From: Dehalococcoidia bacterium
Lineage (GTDB): Bacteria; Chloroflexota; Dehalococcoidia; GIF9; AB-539-J10
Direction: 5' to 3'
Length of the DNA: 8,325 nucleotides
NCBI GenBank assembly: GCA_030589825.1
Contig: JAUUZT010000030.1
Span: 1-8,325, forward strand
The notes under the pieces were generated by a model that ran no database searches, was not told the origin of the DNA, and worked only from the letters and a program-made list of their open reading frames with translations. Positions 1 through 5,556 of this stretch are shown piece by piece. A program made the position numbers and the translations under genes. How positions within the stretch are numbered: the stretch's first letter is position 1; each line of letters opens with the position of its first letter.

Positions 1-543
1 AATAATCTAACTCAAGAGCTACAGGAATCGTATACCCAATACTTGAAATTGGAAGGGGAATACGAATCGATATTAGATGAGGAAGACGCTAAATTTGATT
101 ATTTAAGCAAACAATATGAAGAATTAGAAAAACAATATGTACGTTTAGAATATATTATAGATGTAGAGAATAACAGGCCAATTGAAGAAAAGGATGCTAT
201 AGCAGAGGCTCATAAGGAAGCAGAATTTTGGAGTGATGCATATAAGGAAAAACCGGGTCCATGGCAAATCGTCAGGGAATTTCGGAATGAAGAGGAAATG
301 CAGCTTTGGTTATTACAGGACAATACGGATAATAATGAATACATTACTAACCAATTCGATTGTGATGATTTTGCTCGTCTACTTCAGGCACGCGCCTATA
401 AAGATGGATACGTAGTATCAGTTGCACTAGTGACTCAGGGTGAAAATGAGTGGCATTTTGACAATGGGTGCTTTATTGGCAACAATTTTTATTATATCGA
501 CCCCCAGAGTGACAGGTTCTGGCTACGTTGTAAAATTGATTAA
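1..543 (+). CDS. Coiled-coil protein with C-terminal transglutaminase/papain-like cysteine domain (5' partial)
   Basis: The frame is open from the first base, so the gene starts before the window; 180 codons and the TAA stop are visible. A TTG at 43 could act as a start, but the reading frame and the coiled-coil character continue upstream of it, so I treat the gene as truncated by the window edge. Visible residues 1-75 are highly charged with heptad-like spacing (LEGEYESILDEEDAKF and onward), suggesting a coiled coil. The C-terminal 60 residues carry a DCDDFA motif (Cys121), EWHF (His152) and YYIDPQSD (Asp167). This Cys-His-Asp order and the DCxDFA context are typical of transglutaminase-like or BTLCP-type cysteine peptidase folds. 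I infer a hydrolase or amidase-type activity, or a domain that only keeps the fold. The substrate and the location in the cell are unknown, because any signal peptide would lie upstream. No operon partner is visible; the next gene starts 176 bp away. Confidence 0.75.
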   Translation, partial: NNLTQELQESYTQYLKLEGEYESILDEEDAKFDYLSKQYEELEKQYVRLEYIIDVENNRPIEEKDAIAEAHKEAEFWSDAYKEKPGPWQIVREFRNEEEMQLWLLQDNTDNNEYITNQFDCDDFARLLQARAYKDGYVVSVALVTQGENEWHFDNGCFIGNNFYYIDPQSDRFWLRCKID

Positions 544-719
544 GTTAGTATTATCTGTATGTGTTTTTTAATTATAAAATGTTGATTATTATCAGATGAA
601 TAATGTGCTGGTGTCTGAATCAACAAAGAATATGTGGCACTAGTTTATTTAGTAACTATGAGATGTAGGCTTATTAATTGTTAGATTTATAACTATATAA
701 CATAGTTTTATTTGAATAT

Positions 720-1310
720 ATGAACTATACATCAATAATTCAGTTTCTAAGGGACAGGGTGTTGTCTCATAAGTCATTTCAGATAGTCGCGTTTGTCCTG
801 ATATTAGCTTTAGCTATAGCGCTTTTTTTCATAGCTCGTACTCATCTAGATATAAAACGCTTTTTGGCCTATGGTTATTCAGGGGTGTTTTTAATAAACA
901 TGATTTGTTGTGCTTCAATATTATTTCCTGTTCCTGGGGAGGCAATCAATATCGCTGCTGGAACGGTTATGAATCCCTTGCTGGTTGGCTTTGTTGCTGC
1001 AGTTGGGGCTACTGTTGGAGAACCTACCAGTTATCTGGCTGGTTATCTTGGAAGGGAAATAGCTCTAACTGGTTACTTGGATAAATATAAGAGTGCGGAG
1101 CGGTGGATGACGCAGTATGGCTATTTTGCTATTTTCCTTTTTGCATTATTACCCATATTGATATTTGATCTTATTGGTATAGTTGCAGGATCGACCAGAT
1201 ATCCTTTATGGAAGTTCTTGATAGCTTGCTTTATTGGTCGAGCTCTCAGGTGTATTATAGAAGCTTACTTGGGATTTAGACTTCTAGCTTTTTTACCGTC
1301 GTTCTTTTAA
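720..1310 (+). CDS. DedA/VTT-domain integral membrane protein
   Basis: This 196-residue membrane protein belongs to the DedA (VTT, SNARE-associated) family, inner-membrane proteins linked to phospholipid flipping and envelope homeostasis. A hydrophobic helix spans about residues 22-39. The family core follows, with a re-entrant segment rich in small residues (about 70-100), an acidic GEPTSYLAGYLGR stretch (Glu101, Arg112) and the signature PxxxFDxxGxxAGxxR (about residues 145-160: Phe149, Asp150, Gly153, Gly157, Arg160). A last hydrophobic stretch lies at about 163-190. The length is normal for the family. ATG 720 is the first plausible start, because an in-frame TAA lies at 690-692. No Shine-Dalgarno is visible before it, so it may have a short leader. 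The stop lies 6 bp from the stop of the convergent radical SAM gene, with no terminator hairpin seen between them. The substrate cannot be told from sequence. Confidence 0.85.
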   Translation: MNYTSIIQFLRDRVLSHKSFQIVAFVLILALAIALFFIARTHLDIKRFLAYGYSGVFLINMICCASILFPVPGEAINIAAGTVMNPLLVGFVAAVGATVGEPTSYLAGYLGREIALTGYLDKYKSAERWMTQYGYFAIFLFALLPILIFDLIGIVAGSTRYPLWKFLIACFIGRALRCIIEAYLGFRLLAFLPSFF

Positions 1311-1316
1311 CTCAGA

Positions 1317-2354
1317 TTAAGGTGATTTGTTATTTTTATTAGATAAATAACCTTTACGTAGAGCCCAGAGTCTTTTTGTGTACACCGGCATATCTTTTAG
1401 TAAACTAAGAAGGGATCGGTCGGTGTAGGACCTAATACTCACCCAACAGGCGCCGCATTTGTTAGTTCGGGAATAATTATTTATCATATCTTTCTGGTTA
1501 GAAAATTTGTGGCGATGTAGTGAGCAGGGAATAAAACTACCATCAGGCATCACTACAAAAAAACTTATACCAGCCTTACAACCTGGCATATAACCCTGCT
1601 CAAAAAACTTTACTGTATTTAAAAGCACTGTATCTGAATTGGTTATACAGTTGCTATACTTCTTTAACTCTATTAATTTATAGATATTGTTGCGAAGAAG
1701 TTTTAAAGCCTCTGCATCATTTATAGAATAACTTTTATCACCTGTACGCAATGGAGTATATGCACTATATGACACAGAGACTCCCCAATTAGTAGCTGTA
1801 TTAGCTATTGGTATTAGTTCATTATAATTGGCTTTAGTTATAGCTGTGTTCAAGAGAATGTCGTGGTAGCCAATCTTAGCCAAGCTCGGGATGGTGTTAC
1901 TGAGATGTTTATACAGGCCGCGATGACGTCGAAAATCATCATGCCTCTCATCTGGGAAATCAAGAGATATTGAAAGCTGATTTACTCCTGCATTGTGCAA
2001 CTGTAAATATAAGGATTCGTTCAGTAATGCTCCATTAGTTACAAGTATTAGATAAGGGGACCCTCTTCCATTTTTAATTGCTGCGACAATTTCGACTATG
2101 TCTTTACGGAGAAGAGGTTCGCCACCTGATATCTGTACAACTGGTGGTTTTAGTTGTTGGGTTAATTTTGCATAGTCATCTGGCGTAATTTGTTTTTCAT
2201 CTTTTATCATGCCTCCAAGGTCACAATGTCTACAGTTACAATTGCATGAAAGTGTAACTTCCAGAGACAGGGCTAAAGGACGATGGGTTAAGTAGTTTCT
2301 GATACCCCTATAGGAAATATCTAGTATATCTTGCGGGGAAATATCTGTTGTCAT
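1317..2354 (-). CDS. Radical SAM protein with SPASM/twitch-like C-terminal cysteines
   Basis: The 345-residue product has the radical SAM CX3CX2C motif at Cys37, Cys41 and Cys44 (TLSCNCNCRHC), which binds the [4Fe-4S] cluster that cleaves S-adenosylmethionine. It also has the GGEP motif at residues 77-80. The C-terminal third holds Cys259 (GCKAG), Cys277 (IPCS), Cys300 and Cys303 (CGACW). These are arranged like the auxiliary-cluster ligands of SPASM or twitch domains in the MoaA/PqqE/HpnH-like superfamily. The substrate is not recognisable; peptide- or lipid-modifying roles are both known in this superfamily. An extra Cys39 sits inside the cluster motif. Start ATG 2354 is preceded by only a weak AGG, and a possible extended -10 lies just upstream on the minus strand. 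It is divergent from the TGS GTPase gene (141-bp gap) and convergent with the DedA gene. No substrate peptide or carrier gene lies next to it. Confidence 0.88.
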   Translation of the reverse strand: MTTDISPQDILDISYRGIRNYLTHRPLALSLEVTLSCNCNCRHCDLGGMIKDEKQITPDDYAKLTQQLKPPVVQISGGEPLLRKDIVEIVAAIKNGRGSPYLILVTNGALLNESLYLQLHNAGVNQLSISLDFPDERHDDFRRHRGLYKHLSNTIPSLAKIGYHDILLNTAITKANYNELIPIANTATNWGVSVSYSAYTPLRTGDKSYSINDAEALKLLRNNIYKLIELKKYSNCITNSDTVLLNTVKFFEQGYMPGCKAGISFFVVMPDGSFIPCSLHRHKFSNQKDMINNYSRTNKCGACWVSIRSYTDRSLLSLLKDMPVYTKRLWALRKGYLSNKNNKSP

Positions 2355-2369
2355 TTTATATTGCCTGAC

Positions 2370-2378
2370 ATTCTATCA
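2370..2378 (-). promoter_or_regulatory. Possible extended -10 promoter for the radical SAM gene
   Basis: Read on the minus strand this is TGATAGAAT, an extended -10 (TGn) followed by TAGAAT, one mismatch from TATAAT. No good -35 lies at 16-18 bp spacing. Transcription would start about 8-10 bases before the ATG at 2354, giving a very short leader, which fits the weak Shine-Dalgarno. This is only pattern matching in AT-rich DNA. Confidence 0.3.
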
Positions 2379-2452
2379 TATATGAAATTGCAATAGTACT
2401 GTCTATTCATATACAAATTGATAACTAGTACATATATATGAGGCCCTTTAAA

Positions 2453-2464
2453 AAACAATTGTTT
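2453..2464. promoter_or_regulatory. 12-bp perfect palindrome in the divergent intergenic region
   Basis: AAACAATTGTTT is a perfect palindrome 31 bp before the GTPase start, between two divergent genes. It could be a binding site for a dimeric regulator of either gene. It is short and AT-rich, so chance is a real alternative. Confidence 0.2.
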
Positions 2465-2495
2465 CACTTGATAAGGATGGTGATAAAATAAAATT

Positions 2496-3473
2496 ATGCC
2501 AGCAAATTTACCGCCACAATATGTTGAAGCTGAAAAAAGATATCGAATGGCAAGAGATACTGAAGAAAAACTTGACGCTTTACAGCAGATGCTTGCCATA
2601 ATGCCTCATCATAAGGGTACTGATAAATTACATGCGGATTTAAGAAAAAGAATTGCTAAGCTTTCTCAAGAGGCGGAAAAAAGAAATGCTACAGCAAGAA
2701 GAGCTGGTTTTTATATTGAAAAGGAAGGTGCTGCTCAGGTGATGTTAGTTGGGCATACAAATGTTGGAAAATCCAAACTATTAATATCTATTACAGAGGC
2801 AGTCTCTGCTGTAGCTCAATATCCTTTCACTACAAAGACGCTTATTCCAGGAATGATGAAATTTGATAATGTACAAATTCAATTAATAGATACGCCGCCC
2901 ATAGAACATAAAAATATTCGAACATTGCTTGGTAATTCACTTAGACGAGCCGACCTAATTGCTATCATTGTTGAACTTGGCTCAGATCCTATACTCCAAT
3001 TGGAGAGCACCTTGAAAGTAATGAAGGAAACTAGGATAGAATTTATTAGTAGTGGACAGGAAATAACTCCTGGAAGTTTTACCAGTAAAGCATTAATTAT
3101 TGCTAATAAGGATGACGTTAATAATGCGATGATTGAGTGGAAGAAACTGAAAAATCGATATGATGGTATATTTCCTATAGCTTCAATATCAGCCAAAGAA
3201 GGGCATGGTTTGGAGGAACTAAAGAATACTATCTTCTATGCTTTGGATATCATTCGTGTGTATACTAAAATTCCTGGTAGCAAGGTTGATTTGAGTGACC
3301 CAATGATTATGAAAAGAGGAGATACAGTCGAAGATGCAGCAGAATCGGTACATAAAGATTTTCGTCAAAAATTAAAATACGCTGTTGTTTGGGGTTCAGG
3401 AGTTTTTGAAGGACAGAGAGCTAGCAAGCGGCATGTTCTTCGGGATGGAGATATCATTGAGTTTCATATATAG
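2496..3473 (+). CDS. Obg/DRG-like GTPase with C-terminal TGS domain
   Basis: The 325-residue product is a P-loop GTPase of the Obg/DRG branch. Residues 1-75 are helical and charged. The G domain shows G1 GHTNVGKS (86-93), the G2 region FTTKT (111-115), G3 DTPP (132-135), G4 NKDD (204-207) and G5 SAK (232-234). Residues about 252-325 form a TGS domain, ending in the typical LRDGDIIEFHI, a fold that often contacts RNA or the ribosome. It is most like DRG and related TGS GTPases, shorter than HflX or canonical Obg, and lacks the glycine-rich Obg domain. In G3 the usual DxxG glycine is Pro135, which may slow or alter hydrolysis. From memory, DTPP also occurs in related TGS proteins of Chloroflexota, so it may be a branch trait. 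A ribosome- or translation-linked role is inferred. ATG 2496 has a purine-rich AAGGATGGTGAT upstream at a rather long spacing. It appears monocistronic, with 256 bp before the next gene. Confidence 0.88.
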   Translation: MPANLPPQYVEAEKRYRMARDTEEKLDALQQMLAIMPHHKGTDKLHADLRKRIAKLSQEAEKRNATARRAGFYIEKEGAAQVMLVGHTNVGKSKLLISITEAVSAVAQYPFTTKTLIPGMMKFDNVQIQLIDTPPIEHKNIRTLLGNSLRRADLIAIIVELGSDPILQLESTLKVMKETRIEFISSGQEITPGSFTSKALIIANKDDVNNAMIEWKKLKNRYDGIFPIASISAKEGHGLEELKNTIFYALDIIRVYTKIPGSKVDLSDPMIMKRGDTVEDAAESVHKDFRQKLKYAVVWGSGVFEGQRASKRHVLRDGDIIEFHI

Positions 3474-3635
3474 CCAGTGTTGTTTTTATACTAGGATATA
3501 TTCCATATTAGTTATGGATAAAAGTTACATGTAATTATCGTTAAAACCCACTAAATTGGTTTCTGTCCTAGAAAAAATATTGAGATATTTCAAATAAAAT
3601 ATGAAAATAATAGCTCATAAACTTTAAAAATATTT

Positions 3636-3656
3636 ATTTAAGCCTATTGCTTAAAT
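3636..3656. promoter_or_regulatory. Inverted repeat over the -35 region of the USP promoter (candidate operator)
   Basis: The arms ATTTAAGC (3636-3643) and GCTTAAAT (3649-3656) are perfect 8-bp reverse complements around a 5-bp spacer. The site ends 11 bp before the extended -10 box at 3665-3673, so a bound dimer would cover the -35 region and could block or replace RNA polymerase contacts there. The regulator is not identifiable; the arms do not match Fnr or CRP consensus half-sites. Confidence 0.4.
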
Positions 3657-3664
3657 GTGACCTT

Positions 3665-3673
3665 TGGTATAAT
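3665..3673 (+). promoter_or_regulatory. Extended -10 promoter of the universal stress protein gene
   Basis: TGGTATAAT is a perfect TGn extension plus a perfect TATAAT box (3668-3673). A weak -35-like TTGCTT lies at 3647-3652, only 15 bp away. A sigma70-type start near 3680 would give a leader of about 50 bases ending in a good ribosome binding site. It is the best promoter match I see in the window. Confidence 0.6.
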
Positions 3674-3715
3674 GAATAAAGTCAAAGTGAGAATTAATAG
3701 CTATAGCTGAATGGC

Positions 3716-3722
3716 AGAGGAG
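3716..3722 (+). promoter_or_regulatory. Ribosome binding site of the USP gene
   Basis: AGAGGAG sits 7 bases before ATG 3730. This spacing and match fix the start codon. Confidence 0.7.
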
Positions 3723-3729
3723 TATAAAG

Positions 3730-4614
3730 ATGTTGAAGAAAATACTTGTTCCATTAGATGGGTCAGAACTTGGAGAACTTGTCTTACCATATGTAGAAGA
3801 AATGGGGAGGAGACTGAATTCGGAAATTGTCTTGTTACATTTTTGCCCACCTGATTTAGAGCGGTTTTGCCATGAGCACCAAGTATATCTCCAGCATATA
3901 TCCCAAATTGTAAAAAGACATACTAAAGGTGCTGTGAAATCCGTTGCCTTAGCTGGACGGGCTAATAGAATTATTGTGGATTATGCTCTAAATGAAGATA
4001 TAGGCCTTATCGTTGGGTTAAGCCGTAGTGAATCCGACACAAATAAATGGAATATAGGAAGTACGGCGGATAAAGTGATACGAGAAACCAGTAAACCTGT
4101 GCTAATTATCAATGCTGAGGCCCCAAAAATGAAACGTGGAAGTAAAATACTGAATAAGGTGCTTATTCCTCTGGATGGTTCACATGCGAGTGAAGCTATT
4201 TTACCTTATGTAAGGAACTTCATGTACGGTGTTAGTAAGGATGAAGAAACAGAAGTAACACTTTTACGTGTATTATCTCCATCTCATCATGTTCCTGTTG
4301 GAGAAGCAGTTGTTATAGTTCCATACACTGATGCGGAACTATCTCAACTTAAGGAACAGGCAGAAAGTTATTTAGTAGAAATCGGGAAAGAATTGAAACA
4401 AGATGGAATAATCGTTAACTGTGACGCAGTTACCCGATCTAATTCTACTGCAGATCAGATTCTTGACGTCGCCCAAAAGAGAAAAATTAACCTTATTGCT
4501 ATGTCGACACATGGCAGAACTGGAATCAGTCGTCTCTTCCTGGGGACAACTACTGATCGCGTGCTACACAGCATTAATATACCAATCTTGTTGATTAAAC
4601 CTACTGAAGACTAG
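3730..4614 (+). CDS. Tandem-domain universal stress protein (UspA family)
   Basis: The 294-residue protein has two UspA domains, residues about 1-130 and 141-292. Each opens with the family strand and turn (ILVPLDGS at 5-12, VLIPLDGS at 144-151). Domain 2 keeps the nucleotide-binding end motif STHGRTGISRLFLGT (259-273), which fits G-2x-G-9x-G(S/T) with Ser in place of the first Gly, so ATP binding there is likely. Domain 1 is degenerate: GLSRSESDTNKWNIGST (96-112) keeps the final GST but lacks the second glycine. A division into one binding domain and one structural domain is a reasonable inference. It is cytoplasmic, with no signal or membrane segment. Such proteins usually act in survival under starvation or in redox and energy stress. 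The gene has its own promoter with a candidate operator. It converges on a small membrane protein gene 26 bp beyond its stop. Confidence 0.92.
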   Translation: MLKKILVPLDGSELGELVLPYVEEMGRRLNSEIVLLHFCPPDLERFCHEHQVYLQHISQIVKRHTKGAVKSVALAGRANRIIVDYALNEDIGLIVGLSRSESDTNKWNIGSTADKVIRETSKPVLIINAEAPKMKRGSKILNKVLIPLDGSHASEAILPYVRNFMYGVSKDEETEVTLLRVLSPSHHVPVGEAVVIVPYTDAELSQLKEQAESYLVEIGKELKQDGIIVNCDAVTRSNSTADQILDVAQKRKINLIAMSTHGRTGISRLFLGTTTDRVLHSINIPILLIKPTED

Positions 4615-4630
4615 AGAGTTCTTTTCTAGT
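4610..4630. terminator. Stem-loop between convergent genes
   Basis: ACTAGA (4610-4615) pairs with TCTAGT (4625-4630), and G-U and A-U pairs can extend the stem inward. It overlaps the USP stop codon (TAG at 4612-4614) and lies between two convergent genes. It lacks a clear U-run on either side, so intrinsic termination is doubtful. Confidence 0.25.
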
Positions 4631-4640
4631 AAGATTTGAA

Positions 4641-4829
4641 TCAATAGCCAACGTCGGTTCCAGCAAAGAAGATCAACATCAGGACGAAACTTAGCAGGAT
4701 TACCGCTAGTCCTGTATCGAATAATTTCTCGTATTTGGCTTCTCCTCCTTCATGTTTGGCTACCAAACCTAAGGATGTAGCTGTGATAATAACACCGATG
4801 AGAGTAACGCTGAAGATCAAATAGGTCAT
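4641..4829 (-). CDS. Small two-helix membrane protein, hypothetical
   Basis: This is a 62-residue protein with two hydrophobic segments, about residues 3-23 (LIFSVTLIGVIITATSLGLV) and 38-57 (DTGLAVILLSFVLMLIFFAG). They are joined by a charged loop (KHEGGEAKYEKLF) with balanced Lys and Glu. I do not recognise a family. The gene is very likely real, because AAAGGAGG stands 5 bases before its ATG, the best Shine-Dalgarno in the window, and this predicts strong translation. The size and shape resemble small subunits or stabilisers of membrane complexes, but nothing around it names a partner. It is transcribed alone on the minus strand, converging with the USP gene. A long palindrome-bearing intergenic region lies upstream. 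Confidence 0.75.
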   Translation of the reverse strand: MTYLIFSVTLIGVIITATSLGLVAKHEGGEAKYEKLFDTGLAVILLSFVLMLIFFAGTDVGY

Positions 4830-4834
4830 AACCG

Positions 4835-4842
4835 CCTCCTTT
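4835..4842 (-). promoter_or_regulatory. Near-ideal Shine-Dalgarno of the small membrane protein gene
   Basis: On the minus strand it reads AAAGGAGG with a 5-base gap to ATG 4829. It supports both the start codon and the reality of this short gene. Confidence 0.75.
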
Positions 4843-5019
4843 GTGTACCAGTATTATTGCTTACTAAATTGCTCTTGCTAAATTCTGTTACTATAGACCT
4901 AATACAATAACATAACTTTATTGGATATTCTATCCTTTTTTTATTGGCATTGAATTTTAACGCTAATGTATCATAAATATATGTACTATCTATATATATT
5001 TGTAGTGCAATGTATGAAA

Positions 5020-5039
5020 AAATCTTTTTAAAAAGATTT
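5020..5039. repeat. 20-bp perfect palindrome
   Basis: The arm AAATCTTTTT (5020-5029) is followed directly by its exact reverse complement AAAAAGATTT (5030-5039), with no spacer. The lack of a loop argues against a tight RNA hairpin and leaves a DNA-binding site or a cruciform-prone site as options. It lies about 190 bp upstream of the small membrane protein start and 122 bp upstream of the tRNA. The A/T runs raise the odds of chance. Confidence 0.5.
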
Positions 5040-5056
5040 ATATCAGCTTAAGTCTG

Positions 5057-5076
5057 TATTAGTAGCGATACTAATA
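5057..5076. repeat. 8-bp stem with GCGA tetraloop
   Basis: TATTAGTA (5057-5064) and TACTAATA (5069-5076) pair perfectly around GCGA, a GNRA tetraloop. The following AAAAT is not a U-run on the plus strand. Read on the minus strand, the loop becomes TCGC and the stem is preceded by ATTTTAT. It may be an RNA structural element, a DNA operator, or a weak terminator. Confidence 0.4.
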
Positions 5077-5122
5077 AAATCGCCAATTAAACTTTGGCTA
5101 CTAAAAATAAAATGCTAACATA

Positions 5123-5151
5123 TTGTATAAGTTGGTTTGTTGTTATCTAAT
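5123..5151 (+). promoter_or_regulatory. Possible promoter of tRNA-Leu
   Basis: TTGTAT (5123-5128) and TCTAAT (5146-5151) are 17 bp apart. The expected start lies just a few bases before the tRNA 5' end. Both boxes are imperfect. Confidence 0.3.
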
Positions 5152-5161
5152 AATTATCCGT

Positions 5162-5243
5162 GGGGAAGTGTCGGAATTGGCAGACGAGCATGACTTAGGA
5201 TCATGTGCTGCAAAGCGTGGGGGTTCGAGTCCCCCCTTCCCCA
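5162..5243 (+). tRNA. tRNA-Leu (anticodon UAG)
   Basis: A complete class II tRNA cloverleaf can be folded. The acceptor GGGGAAG (5162-5168) pairs with CTTCCCC (5236-5242), with discriminator A at 5243. The D stem is TCG/CGA (5171-5173 with 5185-5187) around GAATTGGCAGA. The anticodon stem is CATGA/TCATG (5189-5193 with 5201-5205) with loop CTTAGGA, giving anticodon TAG at 5196-5198. The variable arm has GCT/AGC (5207-5209 with 5214-5216) closed by a GCAA tetraloop. The T arm is GGGGG-TTCGAGT-CCCCC (5219-5235). The long variable arm and discriminator A fit leucine, reading CUA and other CUN codons. CCA is not encoded; the next bases are GTA. It stands alone in an intergenic region, and I see no attachment-site duplication nearby. 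Confidence 0.95.
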
Positions 5244-5556
5244 GTAATATTTCTGAGAATCAACAAATCTAATTGAGTAATGGTGATTAGATACAATTTG
5301 TGTTAGTGCCTTTAACATTCAGGAAGCTTAATAAATCAATTTGATTAGGATATTATAAAATTAATATTGCAATATATATAACTATCTTTATCTAATAGCT
5401 TATGCTCTTAATAATTTGCTCAATATGCTTGTAGATAGAAACAGATTAGTTTAGAATGAGGCTGTTTGAATAATGATAATAATACAAATAGTCGGATGCT
5501 TATTGAAGAGAACTAATATTTAACATAGTTATCTTCCGTTGGGGGGTAGGTTCACT
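5244..5556. other. AT-rich intergenic region between tRNA-Leu and the trypsin-fold gene
   Basis: No convincing gene is visible. A 7-bp inverted repeat, ATCTAAT (5267-5273) with ATTAGAT (5286-5292), begins 23 bp after the tRNA but has no U-run, so it is a poor terminator. A 12-bp palindrome, ATATTGCAATAT, lies at 5364-5375. The promoter of the downstream gene should be here, but no box pair is clear; TTGAAG at 5503-5508 is a weak -35 candidate. Confidence 0.55.
5541..5550 (+). promoter_or_regulatory. G-rich ribosome binding site that decides the protease-like start
   Basis: GGGGGGTAGG ends 6 bases before ATG 5557. It lies inside the coding region if the in-frame TTG at 5539 is used, so ATG 5557 is the better start. 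Confidence 0.55.

Larger units (their letters stand above)
4843..5161. other. AT-rich intergenic region without a recognisable protein gene
   Basis: I find no convincing reading frame here. The stretch must hold the minus-strand promoter of the small membrane protein gene, though no box stands out; TATAGT on the minus strand at 4890-4895 is a weak candidate. It also contains two marked inverted repeats (5020-5039 and 5057-5076) and the probable promoter of the tRNA. Confidence 0.6.

Noticed and set aside
2418..2440. TTGATA plus TATATA as the promoter of the GTPase gene
   Set aside because: The spacing between the boxes is only about 9 bp, too short for a sigma70 promoter.
2351..2599. 82-codon minus-strand frame starting inside the GTPase gene
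   Set aside because: It overlaps the N-terminal part of the well-supported TGS GTPase and the divergent gap, and its translation resembles no domain and has no ribosome binding site. It is a shadow frame.
2879..3196. 105-codon minus-strand frame
   Set aside because: It lies wholly within the GTPase domain coding region on the opposite strand and has no recognisable features.
5162..5243. tRNA-Leu as an integration site for a mobile element
   Set aside because: I found no integrase gene, no repeat of the tRNA 3' end in the window and no phage or plasmid genes nearby.
5364..5375. ATATTGCAATAT palindrome as an operator for the trypsin-fold gene
   Set aside because: It is short, almost all A/T, and about 180 bp from the start codon with no promoter boxes beside it, so chance is the simplest explanation.
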